Source of the DNA: Haloarcula sp. DT43 | GTDB taxonomy: Archaea; Halobacteriota; Halobacteria; Halobacteriales; Haloarculaceae | Direction: 5' to 3' | Assembly: GCF_037078405.1 (NCBI RefSeq) | Contig: NZ_JAYMGZ010000003.1 | Location: 496,001 to 560,000, forward strand | Length of the DNA: 64,000 bases | In this document: positions 17,008-25,601 of the stretch, piece by piece | Position numbering within the stretch: position 1 is the stretch's first letter | Layout: every line of letters starts with the position of its first letter | Made by a program: the position numbers and the translations under genes | The notes under the pieces: generated by a model | The model's database searches: none | Told to the model about the DNA's origin: nothing | The model's input: the letters and a program-made list of their open reading frames with translations, nothing else

Positions 17008-18159
17008 TCAGTCTTCGCCCGTCTGGAAGGTGTTCCGGAGTTCCGTTTGCTGATCCCAAGTTCCGTCGGCGTCCGAGAGTACGAGCGACAGGCCAGCACT
17101 GACGAGCGATACCTGTGCGTCGAACAACGCGTACAACGGTTCGAACGGTCCCAACCGGTCTGCCGACCCGAGGAGCACGAAGCCACCGAGCGTGAGCGGA
17201 ACCGCTATGCCCAGCCATCCGAAATTGGAAATCGCGCCGGCCACGATGGCGATGATACCAGCAGTGACGAGCCAGGGAGAAATGACCATCATTCCCCAAT
17301 TTAGTGGGAGGACGACGCGGCCGTAAGCGCCGTGCTGTCCGAGCGCGTCAACCTGCCTGAACAGCAACCGGAGTAGCCCCATCCCGCGTCGGTCTTTCTG
17401 GGCCCGGCGATCGCGAAACGCGGATTGAGCGGCCTCTTTGTACCGGACAGCAGGGTCGAATACGACGCGCGAACCGTTCCGACGGATCCGCAGGGCGAGT
17501 TCGGAGTCGTCCGCCAATGAGTCTTCGTCGATCGGGACGATCAGGTTCCGGCGAAACGCCGAGAACGGTCCATGAAAAATAAGCGTCGAATCGAGATGCG
17601 ACTCGGCCATCTGAACGAACGCCTGCATGCCCCGATAATTCGACTCGACCTCGCTTCCACCGATAACGTCGGCGTTCCGGCCGGTCACACCCCCGACCGA
17701 CGGGTCGTCGAAGTTCGCGACCGCTTCCCGGAGTGCGTCGGGGGCGAGTTTCGAATCACAGTCGGTCTTTACAACAATTTCGTTTGAGGCAGCGGCGTAG
17801 CCGTCGTTCAACGCCACTGCGAGCCCTCGTCGGGAGTCCTCACGAATCACCGACAGCGTCGGACCGTTTTGGTCGGTGTAGAACGACTCGATAAGTTCAC
17901 CTGTTCCGTCGTCGCTCGCGTCGACGACGACCAGTTCGAGTTTCTCGGTAGGGTAATCGAGCGACGCGATGTCTTCAAGTTTCGTCTCAACGATATCGGA
18001 CTCATTGAACGTCGGGAGGACGATACTAACTGAGGGTTCGACCTCTCGTTTATCTACTGGGGATCCGTCGGGCCCGAGTGCCATATGGAGCGCGAAGATT
18101 ATAAGATACGGGACAGCTGCAACCGCCAACAGCACGAACCCGGCCCAGACCGCAATCAC
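17008..18159 (-). CDS. Membrane-anchored family 2 glycosyltransferase
   Basis: 383 residues: an N-terminal transmembrane helix (residues 1-28), a GT2 catalytic domain (SIVLPTFNESDIVETKL, VVDASDDGTGEL, KTDCDSKLAPDAL, ADDSELALRIRRNG), and about three C-terminal membrane helices (WGMMVISPWLVTAGIIAIVAG and LTLGGFVLLG). The layout is like processive or dolichol-linked GT2 enzymes that act at the inner face of the membrane. The conserved TDCD sits where the metal/nucleotide-binding DxD belongs and ADDSE supplies the probable base. It opens the glycan island, divergent from the GT4 gene at 18399. Confidence 0.87.
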   Translation of the reverse strand: MIAVWAGFVLLAVAAVPYLIIFALHMALGPDGSPVDKREVEPSVSIVLPTFNESDIVETKLEDIASLDYPTEKLELVVVDASDDGTGELIESFYTDQNGPTLSVIREDSRRGLAVALNDGYAAASNEIVVKTDCDSKLAPDALREAVANFDDPSVGGVTGRNADVIGGSEVESNYRGMQAFVQMAESHLDSTLIFHGPFSAFRRNLIVPIDEDSLADDSELALRIRRNGSRVVFDPAVRYKEAAQSAFRDRRAQKDRRGMGLLRLLFRQVDALGQHGAYGRVVLPLNWGMMVISPWLVTAGIIAIVAGAISNFGWLGIAVPLTLGGFVLLGSADRLGPFEPLYALFDAQVSLVSAGLSLVLSDADGTWDQQTELRNTFQTGED

Positions 18160-18354
18160 GGGCCTGTCACTCCTGTTCGGCTAGTGGTTCGTGACCGGAT
18201 GAACCGGGCATGCCTCGACATGTAGGGAGGAAAAGGATTTATGACCGATTGTAAATCAGCTCTTACGGACAATAGAAAGCGTATACGCCCGAAACCAGCT
18301 ATTCGCTGTGTTCGGTCGATAGGACCGAGACGTGCTCGACTGCTCTCGGTTCTC

Positions 18355-18371
18355 AGTATACACCGTATACT
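18355..18371. promoter_or_regulatory. AGTATAC palindrome overlapping the core promoter of the GT4 gene
   Basis: AGTATAC (18355-18361) and GTATACT (18365-18371) are exact reverse complements around ACC. The repeat is centred 36 bases before the ATG at 18399, where the TATA box of a leaderless or short-leader transcript should lie. It therefore could be both promoter and operator in the 239-base divergent space between the first two glycan-island genes. Confidence 0.4.
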
Positions 18372-18398
18372 CAAAACCGGGGCAGTCGAGCGCGAAGT

Positions 18399-19664
18399 AT
18401 GAACGGCTCCGATGACCGCCCCCGGGTAGGGATGATCCTTCGCGGATTCTTTCCAAGAGATATACGTGTAGAAAAAGAAGCTCGGTCGCTCGCGGCCGCG
18501 GGCTACGACGTTCACCTCCTCTGTCTTGGGCGCCCCAACGAGCGCGAGCAGGAGCTTGTCGGACCTCTGACCGTCCATCGGATCCATCGTGAAGCGCAGT
18601 ATAACGCGGTCTATCGGACGATCAAGACCGCTCGCTATCTTCTCACACTCCAGGACGTTATTTGGGAACGCGAGATCTCGCGATTCGTCGACGCTGCTGG
18701 GGTTGATATACTCCACGTGCACGACCTCCCGCTTGTCCGGACCGCTCAGACGGTCGCGGCCGATCGCCGGCTCCCGGTTGTCGCCGATCTCCACGAGAAC
18801 TACCCGGAGGCCGCTCGCCAGTGGCGAAAAGGGATGGCGAGTCCTCGACGGATAATTCAAAATACATTTACGCCAATCACCCGGCTAAAACGGCTCGAAC
18901 AGGAGGCAGTCCGTCATGTCGACCGCGTACTCGCAACCACTCCCGAGGGGCGTCGCCACTACGTCGAAGACTGCGGGGCCGACCCGCTGATAGTCCACAT
19001 CGTCTCGAACACGGTCGACTTGGAGACGTTCGACGACACGGCGACACCAGTCCCGGGGTTCGAAGAGGAGTTCGTGGTATCGTATGTCGGTAGTTTCGGT
19101 CCCCATCGCGGCCTGGAGACGGCCATCGACGCGATGCCCGCCCTCATCGAATCGGTTCCGAACGCGCACCTCCTGCTTGTTGGGTCGGCAGGGGAAGACG
19201 CGTACGACCGGGCGTTACGCGACCGCGTCGCCCGCCGTGGCCTCGAAGACCAAGTCACGTTCACCGGCTGGGTCGATTTTGAAGACGTGCCACGATATGT
19301 CGCGGCAAGCGACGTCGCGACTGTCCTCCACCGTGACAACCCACACACTGGGACGACCGTCCCACACAAACTGTTCCAGTATATGGCGCTCCGGACACCG
19401 GTCGTGGTCTCCGATGTCGACCCGCTCGCGCGCGTCGTCGACCGGGCCGACGCTGGTCGGATCGTCCTTGATGGGGACACGTCGTCGCTGGCGTCCGCAC
19501 TCGCGTCGCTCGCGACCGATGAAGAGATGCGACACGAACTCGGGGTCAACGGTCGGGCCGCTGTTCGCCGGCGCTATAACTGGCGAAGAGAAGCCGAACG
19601 GTTAGTGGCTGCATACCAAGGGCTCACCGACGAACGGTCCAAGTCAGTCGAAGGACGCGTCTGA
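18399..19664 (+). CDS. Family 4 glycosyltransferase
   Basis: 421 residues with the two-domain GT-B fold. The N-terminal acceptor domain has GMILRGFFPRDIRVEKEARSL; the C-terminal donor domain shows VSYVGSFGPHRGLETAIDAM, LLLVGSAGEDAYDRALRD, VTFTGWVDFEDVPRYVAASD, and the donor-binding HTGTTVPHKLFQYMALRTPVV. These are the classic GT4 (glycos_transf_1) landmarks of a retaining transferase using a nucleotide-sugar donor. The stop is 53 bases from the stop of the convergent GT2 gene. Sugar and acceptor cannot be read from the sequence. Confidence 0.9.
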   Translation: MNGSDDRPRVGMILRGFFPRDIRVEKEARSLAAAGYDVHLLCLGRPNEREQELVGPLTVHRIHREAQYNAVYRTIKTARYLLTLQDVIWEREISRFVDAAGVDILHVHDLPLVRTAQTVAADRRLPVVADLHENYPEAARQWRKGMASPRRIIQNTFTPITRLKRLEQEAVRHVDRVLATTPEGRRHYVEDCGADPLIVHIVSNTVDLETFDDTATPVPGFEEEFVVSYVGSFGPHRGLETAIDAMPALIESVPNAHLLLVGSAGEDAYDRALRDRVARRGLEDQVTFTGWVDFEDVPRYVAASDVATVLHRDNPHTGTTVPHKLFQYMALRTPVVVSDVDPLARVVDRADAGRIVLDGDTSSLASALASLATDEEMRHELGVNGRAAVRRRYNWRREAERLVAAYQGLTDERSKSVEGRV

Positions 19665-19717
19665 GCGGACCAGCGAACCGAGAGCAGGACACACCCGCGG
19701 CACCACTGCCGACCGTT

Positions 19718-20659
19718 TCAAGGTTCACCGACGGGAGATCGGGTGAGGACTGCGTCACGCAGTCGGCGGGCCGCACGGAGCCCATCGAGGCCGAGAACCG
19801 ACGTGAGCGCGAGGCTCGCGTGGCCCCCGGTCGGTTGCAAGCGAAGCGCCGACACGAAGTGGCCAAGCGCTGCCGTGCGGTCGCCCTCGTGGAGTTCATA
19901 CAGCCCGAGTTCGCGGCGACGGGCCGCCTCGAACGCGCGGGCGCTCTCTGCGTTGACTGCGTCGAGCGCGTCCCGGTGTTTTTCTGCCATGCGACACCGT
20001 GCGCGGATATCGTACGCGGGGTCGCCGGTCACGTTATCGCCGTGGTGAATGCGCTCGACCAGCGTCTCTGGGACGTAGGCGAACTTCCAGCGCTTGGCTA
20101 GGCGAACAGTCAGGTCCCAGTCACAGGCGACGCTAAACTCGGTGTCGAATCCGCCGATCTCGTGCAGGCAGTCGGCCCGAACGAGCTGGCTGGAATGAGG
20201 TAGAATTGACATCCGGACAAGTACGTCGGGATACACGTCACCACTCGCACCCGTCTGCACCTGCTCGACGACCGTGCCGTCGTCGTCAACGATTACGCCT
20301 CCCGTGTAGACACCGCAGTACGAACTGTCGCATTCTGCCATTACTGCGATCTGGCGCTCGACTTTCCGGGGCCGCCACCGGTCGTCGTCTCCGAAGACAC
20401 CGATATACTCCCCTCGAGCAGCCTCAATGCCGCGGTTCATCGTGTAGGGGATACCACGGTTGCGGTCGTTGTGCAGCACCCGAACTCGGTCGTAATCGGC
20501 GTATTCGGCGAGCACTTCGGGCGTCGCGTCAGTGGACCCATCGTTGACCACGACGACTTCTACCCGGTCGTACGTCTGGTGGAGGGCGCTCTCAACCGCG
20601 CCGCCAACGTATTCAGCACGGTTGTACGTGGGTATGACAGCACTGACAAGCGGCTCCAT
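19718..20659 (-). CDS. Family 2 glycosyltransferase with C-terminal helical extension
   Basis: 313 residues from the ATG at 20659; the frame is open to 21007, but the added part overlaps the divergent aminotransferase and is not conserved-looking. The GT2 core reads SAVIPTYNRAEYVGGAVESA, VVVVNDGSTDATPEVL, GEYIGVFGDDDRWRPRKVE (metal-binding DDD) and GGFDTEFSVACDWDLTVRLA. The last 80 residues (NAESARAFEAARRRELGLYE, then AALGHFVSALRLQPTGGHA) look like a TPR-type tail, common in haloarchaeal GT2 proteins. Divergent from the aminotransferase at 20765, so both may share the 105-base promoter space. Confidence 0.88.
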   Translation of the reverse strand: MEPLVSAVIPTYNRAEYVGGAVESALHQTYDRVEVVVVNDGSTDATPEVLAEYADYDRVRVLHNDRNRGIPYTMNRGIEAARGEYIGVFGDDDRWRPRKVERQIAVMAECDSSYCGVYTGGVIVDDDGTVVEQVQTGASGDVYPDVLVRMSILPHSSQLVRADCLHEIGGFDTEFSVACDWDLTVRLAKRWKFAYVPETLVERIHHGDNVTGDPAYDIRARCRMAEKHRDALDAVNAESARAFEAARRRELGLYELHEGDRTAALGHFVSALRLQPTGGHASLALTSVLGLDGLRAARRLRDAVLTRSPVGEP

Positions 20660-20764
20660 TACGGGGACGTACGCAGAGCAGGTTATTGTTAGCCGGTTTG
20701 TACCAGACACTTGTGCAGGATATACTACATCTAACAAAGCGACACTAACCCGAGGCCTCGGTAA

Positions 20765-21877
20765 ATGCCCGACAGGGTCGATTTTACCGACATCTACGTC
20801 GACGACGAGATCGTCGAACGCGTCGCCGAGACACTGCGAAGCACTCGATATGTGAAGGGCGACCGTGTCGAGGCGTTCGAAGACCGGTTCGCATCGAACT
20901 GCGGCACGGACCACGCAGTCGCGGTTAACAGCGGTACAGCGGCGATTCTCTTGTCGCTCAGGGCGGCTGGGGTCGGTGAGGGAGACGACGTATTCGTCCC
21001 CGGGCACACGTTCTTTGCGACCGTGAGTCCGGTGCTCGAACTCAGGGCGAATCCCGTGTTCGTCGACGTGAATCCCGAGACATACACGATCGACACGGCG
21101 GCGCTAGAAGCGGCGGTAGAGCGCTCCGAGTCCCCGACTGCGGTCGTCCCCGTCCACCTCTATGGCCAGCTAGCGGATGTCGTCGAGATCCAGGAACTGG
21201 CCGACAAATACGACCTGACGGTCGTCGAAGACGCGTGTCAGGCTCACTTCGCCACTCGCGACGGGATTACCGCCGGGACCGCCGGGACCGCCGGTGCGTT
21301 CAGTTTCTACCCCTCAAAGAACATGACTGTCGCCGGCGACGGCGGGATGATCGTAACCGACGACGAAGCGATCGCCGAGCAGGCACGGCGCTATCGGAAC
21401 CACGGACGCGACGACGCGGGCGTCCACCGCGAACTGGGGCTGAACTATCGACTGAGCGATGTGGCCGCGACGGTCGGAATCGAACAACTCGACCGCGTGA
21501 CGGCGTGGAACCAACGCCGCGCGGTCGCCGCGAGCCGGTACGACGACCACCTCGGCTCACATCCGTCGGTGACGACGCCGACTGTCGCCGAGGGGGCCAA
21601 CCACGTCTACCACCTCTACGTGGTACAGGTCCCCGAAGACCACCGTGACGCGCTTCGCGAGTATCTCGACGATAATGGGATCGACACCGGTGTCCACTAT
21701 CCGACGCCGGCTCATCGACACCCCGCAGTCACGGAACGGGTCGATCCACCGACACTCCCGACGACGGAGGCCCTCTGTGATCGGATCGTCTCGCTACCGA
21801 TGCATCCCCGGATCGACGACGAGTCGATTGACCGGGTCTGTGAGGCGGTTGAGGCCTACTTCGAGGTGGTCGCGTGA
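20765..21877 (+). CDS. DegT/DnrJ/EryC1/StrS-type sugar aminotransferase
   Basis: 370 residues of the PLP-dependent nucleotide-sugar aminotransferase family. The catalytic lysine is Lys185 in FYPSKNMTVAGDGGM, the PLP-ring aspartate is Asp156 in VVEDACQAH, and the phosphate-binding NSGTAA is at 55-60. Such enzymes convert a 3- or 4-keto nucleotide sugar to the amino sugar, usually with glutamate as donor. The stop overlaps the GTG start of the dehydrogenase by four bases (GTGA), so the two are coupled. With the nearby formyltransferase this argues for an N-acylated amino sugar in the surface glycan. Confidence 0.92.
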   Translation: MPDRVDFTDIYVDDEIVERVAETLRSTRYVKGDRVEAFEDRFASNCGTDHAVAVNSGTAAILLSLRAAGVGEGDDVFVPGHTFFATVSPVLELRANPVFVDVNPETYTIDTAALEAAVERSESPTAVVPVHLYGQLADVVEIQELADKYDLTVVEDACQAHFATRDGITAGTAGTAGAFSFYPSKNMTVAGDGGMIVTDDEAIAEQARRYRNHGRDDAGVHRELGLNYRLSDVAATVGIEQLDRVTAWNQRRAVAASRYDDHLGSHPSVTTPTVAEGANHVYHLYVVQVPEDHRDALREYLDDNGIDTGVHYPTPAHRHPAVTERVDPPTLPTTEALCDRIVSLPMHPRIDDESIDRVCEAVEAYFEVVA

Positions 21878-22875
21878 ACTACGCCGTCATCGGAACTGGG
21901 TACTGGGGGACAAACCACGTCCGCGTGGCCGCAGAGTTGCTCGCAGAGGGGGAAATCGATTCTCTGGTGCTCTGCGACATCGACGAACCACGGGTGGCGG
22001 AGATGGCCGACAACTACGGCGTTGAGTATGCGACCGAGTACACGCGGCTCTCCGACCTAGGCGTCGACGCCGCGGTCGTCGCGTCACCCTCTCCGACTCA
22101 CCGGACCGTTGCGACGGACCTCCTGAGGGCTGGCGTGGACGTACTCGTCGAAAAGCCGCTCGCACTGACCAGCGAAGCAGCCTGGGACATCGTTGAGGCG
22201 GCCGACGAGTGCGACCGAACGCTCGGAGTCGGGCACATCTTCCGGTATCACCCGGCACTCCGGGATCTCAAGCGCCGCATCGACCGCGGCGAACTGGGGG
22301 AAATAATCTACCTCTCGACTAACCGGTACGCGTTCCGCGCGCCCCGGCCGGAGACAGGTGTGTTGTACTCGCTGGCCGTCCACGACGTGGACATCTACGG
22401 GTATCTGCTTGACGACCGACCGACTGACATCCACTGTCAGCTGGATTCGACAGTGCGGGATGGCGTCGCCGAGACGGCGACACTGACGCTCTCGTACGGT
22501 GAAACGACAGGCGTTATTAACGAGTCATGGAACGTCCCAGTATTCGGGAAGCGTCGCGACCTTACCGTCGTCGGGAGCGAGCGATCGGCATACGTCGATT
22601 ATTTGGAAGATACTACCGTGGAACTCTACGACGCCACGATGGTCCACGAAAACGGAGACTTCCGCGCACGGTCAGAGGGCAAGACCGTCCACGAGGCCCC
22701 CCAAACTGAACCGCTGCGCGCAGAAGTCGAAGAGTTCGTCGCAGCCTGTCGCGAGAGGCGATGTCCTGAGGCATCGGGCCGCGTTGGTGCCCGAACAGTC
22801 GAACTACTGGAAGACGCGGAACGCTCTGCAGAGCGCGGACAGGTCGTCACACCAGATGGGCTGTTGCAAGACTGA
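21874..22875 (+). CDS. Gfo/Idh/MocA-family sugar oxidoreductase
   Basis: 333 residues, starting at the GTG at 21874 that overlaps the aminotransferase stop. The Rossmann motif GTGYWGTNH opens the protein, followed by the cofactor region (DVLVEKPLALTSEAAWDIV) carrying the EKP signature, and the C-terminal alpha/beta domain with LAVHDVDIYGYLL, where the conserved HDVD holds the catalytic residues. These enzymes oxidise or reduce sugars with NAD(P). Paired with DegT enzymes they often make the keto sugar that is aminated, as in the WlbA/WlbE-like 3-amino sugar routes. That pairing here is by position, not proof. Confidence 0.9.
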   Translation: MNYAVIGTGYWGTNHVRVAAELLAEGEIDSLVLCDIDEPRVAEMADNYGVEYATEYTRLSDLGVDAAVVASPSPTHRTVATDLLRAGVDVLVEKPLALTSEAAWDIVEAADECDRTLGVGHIFRYHPALRDLKRRIDRGELGEIIYLSTNRYAFRAPRPETGVLYSLAVHDVDIYGYLLDDRPTDIHCQLDSTVRDGVAETATLTLSYGETTGVINESWNVPVFGKRRDLTVVGSERSAYVDYLEDTTVELYDATMVHENGDFRARSEGKTVHEAPQTEPLRAEVEEFVAACRERRCPEASGRVGARTVELLEDAERSAERGQVVTPDGLLQD

Positions 22876-22876
22876 A

Positions 22877-23659
22877 TCAACGGTCTTCGTAGCCTGTCTT
22901 CGTGAGAAATACCGTCCGTCCCTTGAGAACGGTGTACGCCGGTTTATGAGGCGGAAAATCGAGTGCGCGAATCAGGTCGTACACAGCCGTCGCCGCTTCG
23001 GGGTCAGCGAGCCGTTCGGGATCGATCTCTTTGCGACCCTCAAGGCTATCTTTGGTATAAAAATACCGCGGGCCGTCGAACACTGACTGGGGCGTGCGTC
23101 GGTCTTGAATCTCGTGTGCCACTAGATCGGGGAGCGTCGCCTCGAACAAATCGATTGAGGCCTCGCGGGTTCGTTCGTACAGCGAGCGCGCTGTGTCGTC
23201 CTCTCGGATTTCGACGAACCGACGGTCGATGACATCACCGGCGTCGACCTCCTCTGCCATCACGTGCATGGTCGTCCCGTACTGCCAGTAGTCGTCGTCT
23301 CGGGCGTTCAAGATAGCGTGTGTGAACACGTTCGAGCCACGATATCGAGGGAGTTCTGCTTGGTGGAGGTTTATTGCCTCTTGGTCTGGGTGGTCGAGCA
23401 GCTCCGCGTCGAGGATGTTCGGGTAGTACACGCTCAGGAGATAGTCGACCTGGTAGTCGAGAATCCGACGCTCTTCAGCGAGGGGATACACCGGATAGCC
23501 GTACGTCTCGGCACGTGTACGGACCGACCCGTCCCACCAGCCGTCGTGGCCTTCGGGGTACGTGACGACGAGCGCCACGTCGACTTCCGGGTGGTCGTTG
23601 AGTTTGTCGAGACAGGCGACGCCGAGTGGATGGCTCCCGAAGAAGGCGATTTTAGTCAT
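22877..23659 (-). CDS. Sugar N-formyltransferase (methionyl-tRNA/ArnA-type formyltransferase fold)
   Basis: 260 residues from the ATG at 23659. The N-terminal formyltransferase domain has GSHPLGVACLDKL; the active-site Asn97 and His99 lie in NLHQAELPRYRGSN; and Asp139 is in EEVDAGDVI. This is the N-H-D triad of N10-formyl-THF-dependent formyltransferases. Archaea do not use formyl-Met initiation, so a methionyl-tRNA substrate is unlikely; the sugar-island location and short C-terminus point to formylation of an amino sugar as in ArnA, VioF or WlaRD. The gene overlaps the upstream fusion gene by eight bases and converges with the dehydrogenase at 22875. Confidence 0.86.
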   Translation of the reverse strand: MTKIAFFGSHPLGVACLDKLNDHPEVDVALVVTYPEGHDGWWDGSVRTRAETYGYPVYPLAEERRILDYQVDYLLSVYYPNILDAELLDHPDQEAINLHQAELPRYRGSNVFTHAILNARDDDYWQYGTTMHVMAEEVDAGDVIDRRFVEIREDDTARSLYERTREASIDLFEATLPDLVAHEIQDRRTPQSVFDGPRYFYTKDSLEGRKEIDPERLADPEAATAVYDLIRALDFPPHKPAYTVLKGRTVFLTKTGYEDR

Positions 23660-25505
23660 GGGTTGAGGAGTATGCGGGGTTCGTTTCGGTTCGTGCTCGA
23701 TTCGAGATCGGGTTGCGTCGGGCCGAACAGCGCTCGACAAGGTTCGTCAGCGCCATCACCAGCGAACCGACCTCGTAGGCTCCTTTAAATTGCTGGTCGG
23801 GCACATCAAGACGACCGTCAGTCGTCAGGAATCGAACGGGGACGCCGAGCCCGCTCAGCGACCGCAAGTCCTGTTCGCGGTCGTTATCGCCGAACACCCA
23901 ACGCATGGCGTCTCCGAGGGCACTGGCGTAGTCGCGCTCGCCGCCTGCGGCCTCGTAGTGTGCCACAGCGTTAACAAAGAACGTTTGGTGGCATGGGTAG
24001 AGGAACTCCCAGTGGGGCGGTCGACTTTTTCCGCGACCGAGACAGCGGCGGAGTTCCGTTCCTGCGTAGACACGGCGAGATGGGTCCTCCCAGACAAAGG
24101 CGCCATCCCGACGCATCCGCTCTTCGATCGTGTAGTCAAGGACTGCTTCGACGTTCTCAAGGTAGCCCTCGCGGTCGGTCACTTCGATGGCACGACAGAG
24201 CCCCCAGAGAGTGTACATCTGGTTCTGGTGGCGTCGAGTCGTCGGATTATCGAAATAGAACAGCGTCTTCCAAGCGTTCTGTCGCTCGATGATCTCGTAC
24301 ATGGCACTGTCGATAGCGTCGTGAAGGTCGGTATCTACCCACCGGTCGTAAAGATACGTCCAGCCGTACAGCAGGAGGGCGTCCTCGGCGTGGTCAAACG
24401 TGAACCGTTCGTCGGCGTGCTCGAACAGACGTCGCGCGACGGCTAGATAGTCTGGGCTGCTGGGGGTGTCTCCGAACACATCATCAGCTAAGGCGAAGGC
24501 CACCGTCAGCGCTCCGACCCCGTAGCTCGGCATCTCTGACAGGGAGTCGTCAACCCGGTCGGTAAAGTAGGAGAGTTGTCCCTCGAGTCTGTCGTCCCAG
24601 TCCGCAGTCCCGAGTGGAGACGCCCGCCACTGCATGGCGCCCATCAGTGCGAACGGTGCGTATCGCCACTCGTTGTCGTCGACTGGCGTCCAGTTCTCCG
24701 GGCGGCCATCAACAGCGTCGTATGCCAGAGCACGAATCAGTCGCTCGGTGTCGGGGTTCCAGAAGCCGTGCTCGTCAACGGGCCTGAAGAGACAGTCGAG
24801 CGCGTCCGTCAGCGCCCCCTCGTAGTCCAGCGGCCGGGCACCCAGTACGAGATAGGAAGCGTCGTCCCAGTCGTCGTCGCCGAGCGCATCGCTCCGGGAC
24901 TCAGCCCAATCGACGAACGGTCGCTGGACCGCGGGAGGCGCCATCGCCAGTTTCGAGTGGAGCCAGTAAGGATGCTGGTAGACGAGATCACAGTCATCCA
25001 GGCCCATTCCCGGGTCGAGCAGGGACAGTGCCTCTTCAGGTTCGTAGTACCTGAGCCGGTACTTTCCGCCAGTTTCGTACGGAGAACGGGGAGTCGGTAC
25101 GGAGAAGACAAACCGCCCCTCGGGTGCGGTGACGCGCCGTACCTCCGCGGTGAGCGTGTCGATATCGAGAAACCGCCAGTCGTAGGGCCCGATCGAGACT
25201 GCGCCGTCGAAGCTATCGGCTTCGAAGGGGAGCAGCGGCTCCTCGGGCGTTGTCTGTTCGTATCGGTCGACTTCGTCGCCTAGCACGTTTCTGGCGTGGT
25301 CGATCGCGGCCGCGGAGAAGTCGACGCGGGTCACCGAATCGGCATCGAGACCTGCGGTGACGTTTGCCTCGCTCGCGATGTCGAGTACGTGCTCGCGCGG
25401 CCCGAGCACCTCCCACGCCGATTCCTTTTCGGCGTCGCGGAGGTACTGATACACCGGGTCAGCCGACGGCTGGCTCACCCACCGGGTGAGCACTTCGTCA
25501 CGCAT
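23652..25505 (-). CDS. Fusion of a class I methyltransferase with an alpha/alpha-barrel (toroid) domain
   Basis: 617 residues. Residues about 30-200 form a class I SAM methyltransferase: VLDIASEANVTAGLDADSV (motif I, with SEA in place of the usual GxG), VDFSAAAIDHARNVLG, LPFEADSFDGAVSIGPYDW, and APEGRFVFSVPTPRSP. From about 240 to 590 the protein is a series of helix pairs rich in W and Y (LLLYGWTYLYDRWVDTDLHD, RHQNQMYTLWGLCRAI, PCHQTFFVNAVAHYEAAGG, FKGAYEVGSLVMALTNLVE), the signature of an (alpha/alpha)n barrel as in glycoside hydrolases, polysaccharide lyases or epimerase-like sugar enzymes. It is translationally coupled to the formyltransferase. A role in capping or modifying a glycan chain is inferred. 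No exact family recognised. Confidence 0.7.
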   Translation of the reverse strand: MRDEVLTRWVSQPSADPVYQYLRDAEKESAWEVLGPREHVLDIASEANVTAGLDADSVTRVDFSAAAIDHARNVLGDEVDRYEQTTPEEPLLPFEADSFDGAVSIGPYDWRFLDIDTLTAEVRRVTAPEGRFVFSVPTPRSPYETGGKYRLRYYEPEEALSLLDPGMGLDDCDLVYQHPYWLHSKLAMAPPAVQRPFVDWAESRSDALGDDDWDDASYLVLGARPLDYEGALTDALDCLFRPVDEHGFWNPDTERLIRALAYDAVDGRPENWTPVDDNEWRYAPFALMGAMQWRASPLGTADWDDRLEGQLSYFTDRVDDSLSEMPSYGVGALTVAFALADDVFGDTPSSPDYLAVARRLFEHADERFTFDHAEDALLLYGWTYLYDRWVDTDLHDAIDSAMYEIIERQNAWKTLFYFDNPTTRRHQNQMYTLWGLCRAIEVTDREGYLENVEAVLDYTIEERMRRDGAFVWEDPSRRVYAGTELRRCLGRGKSRPPHWEFLYPCHQTFFVNAVAHYEAAGGERDYASALGDAMRWVFGDNDREQDLRSLSGLGVPVRFLTTDGRLDVPDQQFKGAYEVGSLVMALTNLVERCSARRNPISNRARTETNPAYSSTHD

Positions 25506-25601
25506 CAGCGTCCACTCCCGAAACTCCGTCGCCCGATCGTCGTTCGTACAGCGCTGTCATTACCGGTTCGTAACCGAGAGACGGTCATTAGAAATGACCG
25601 C

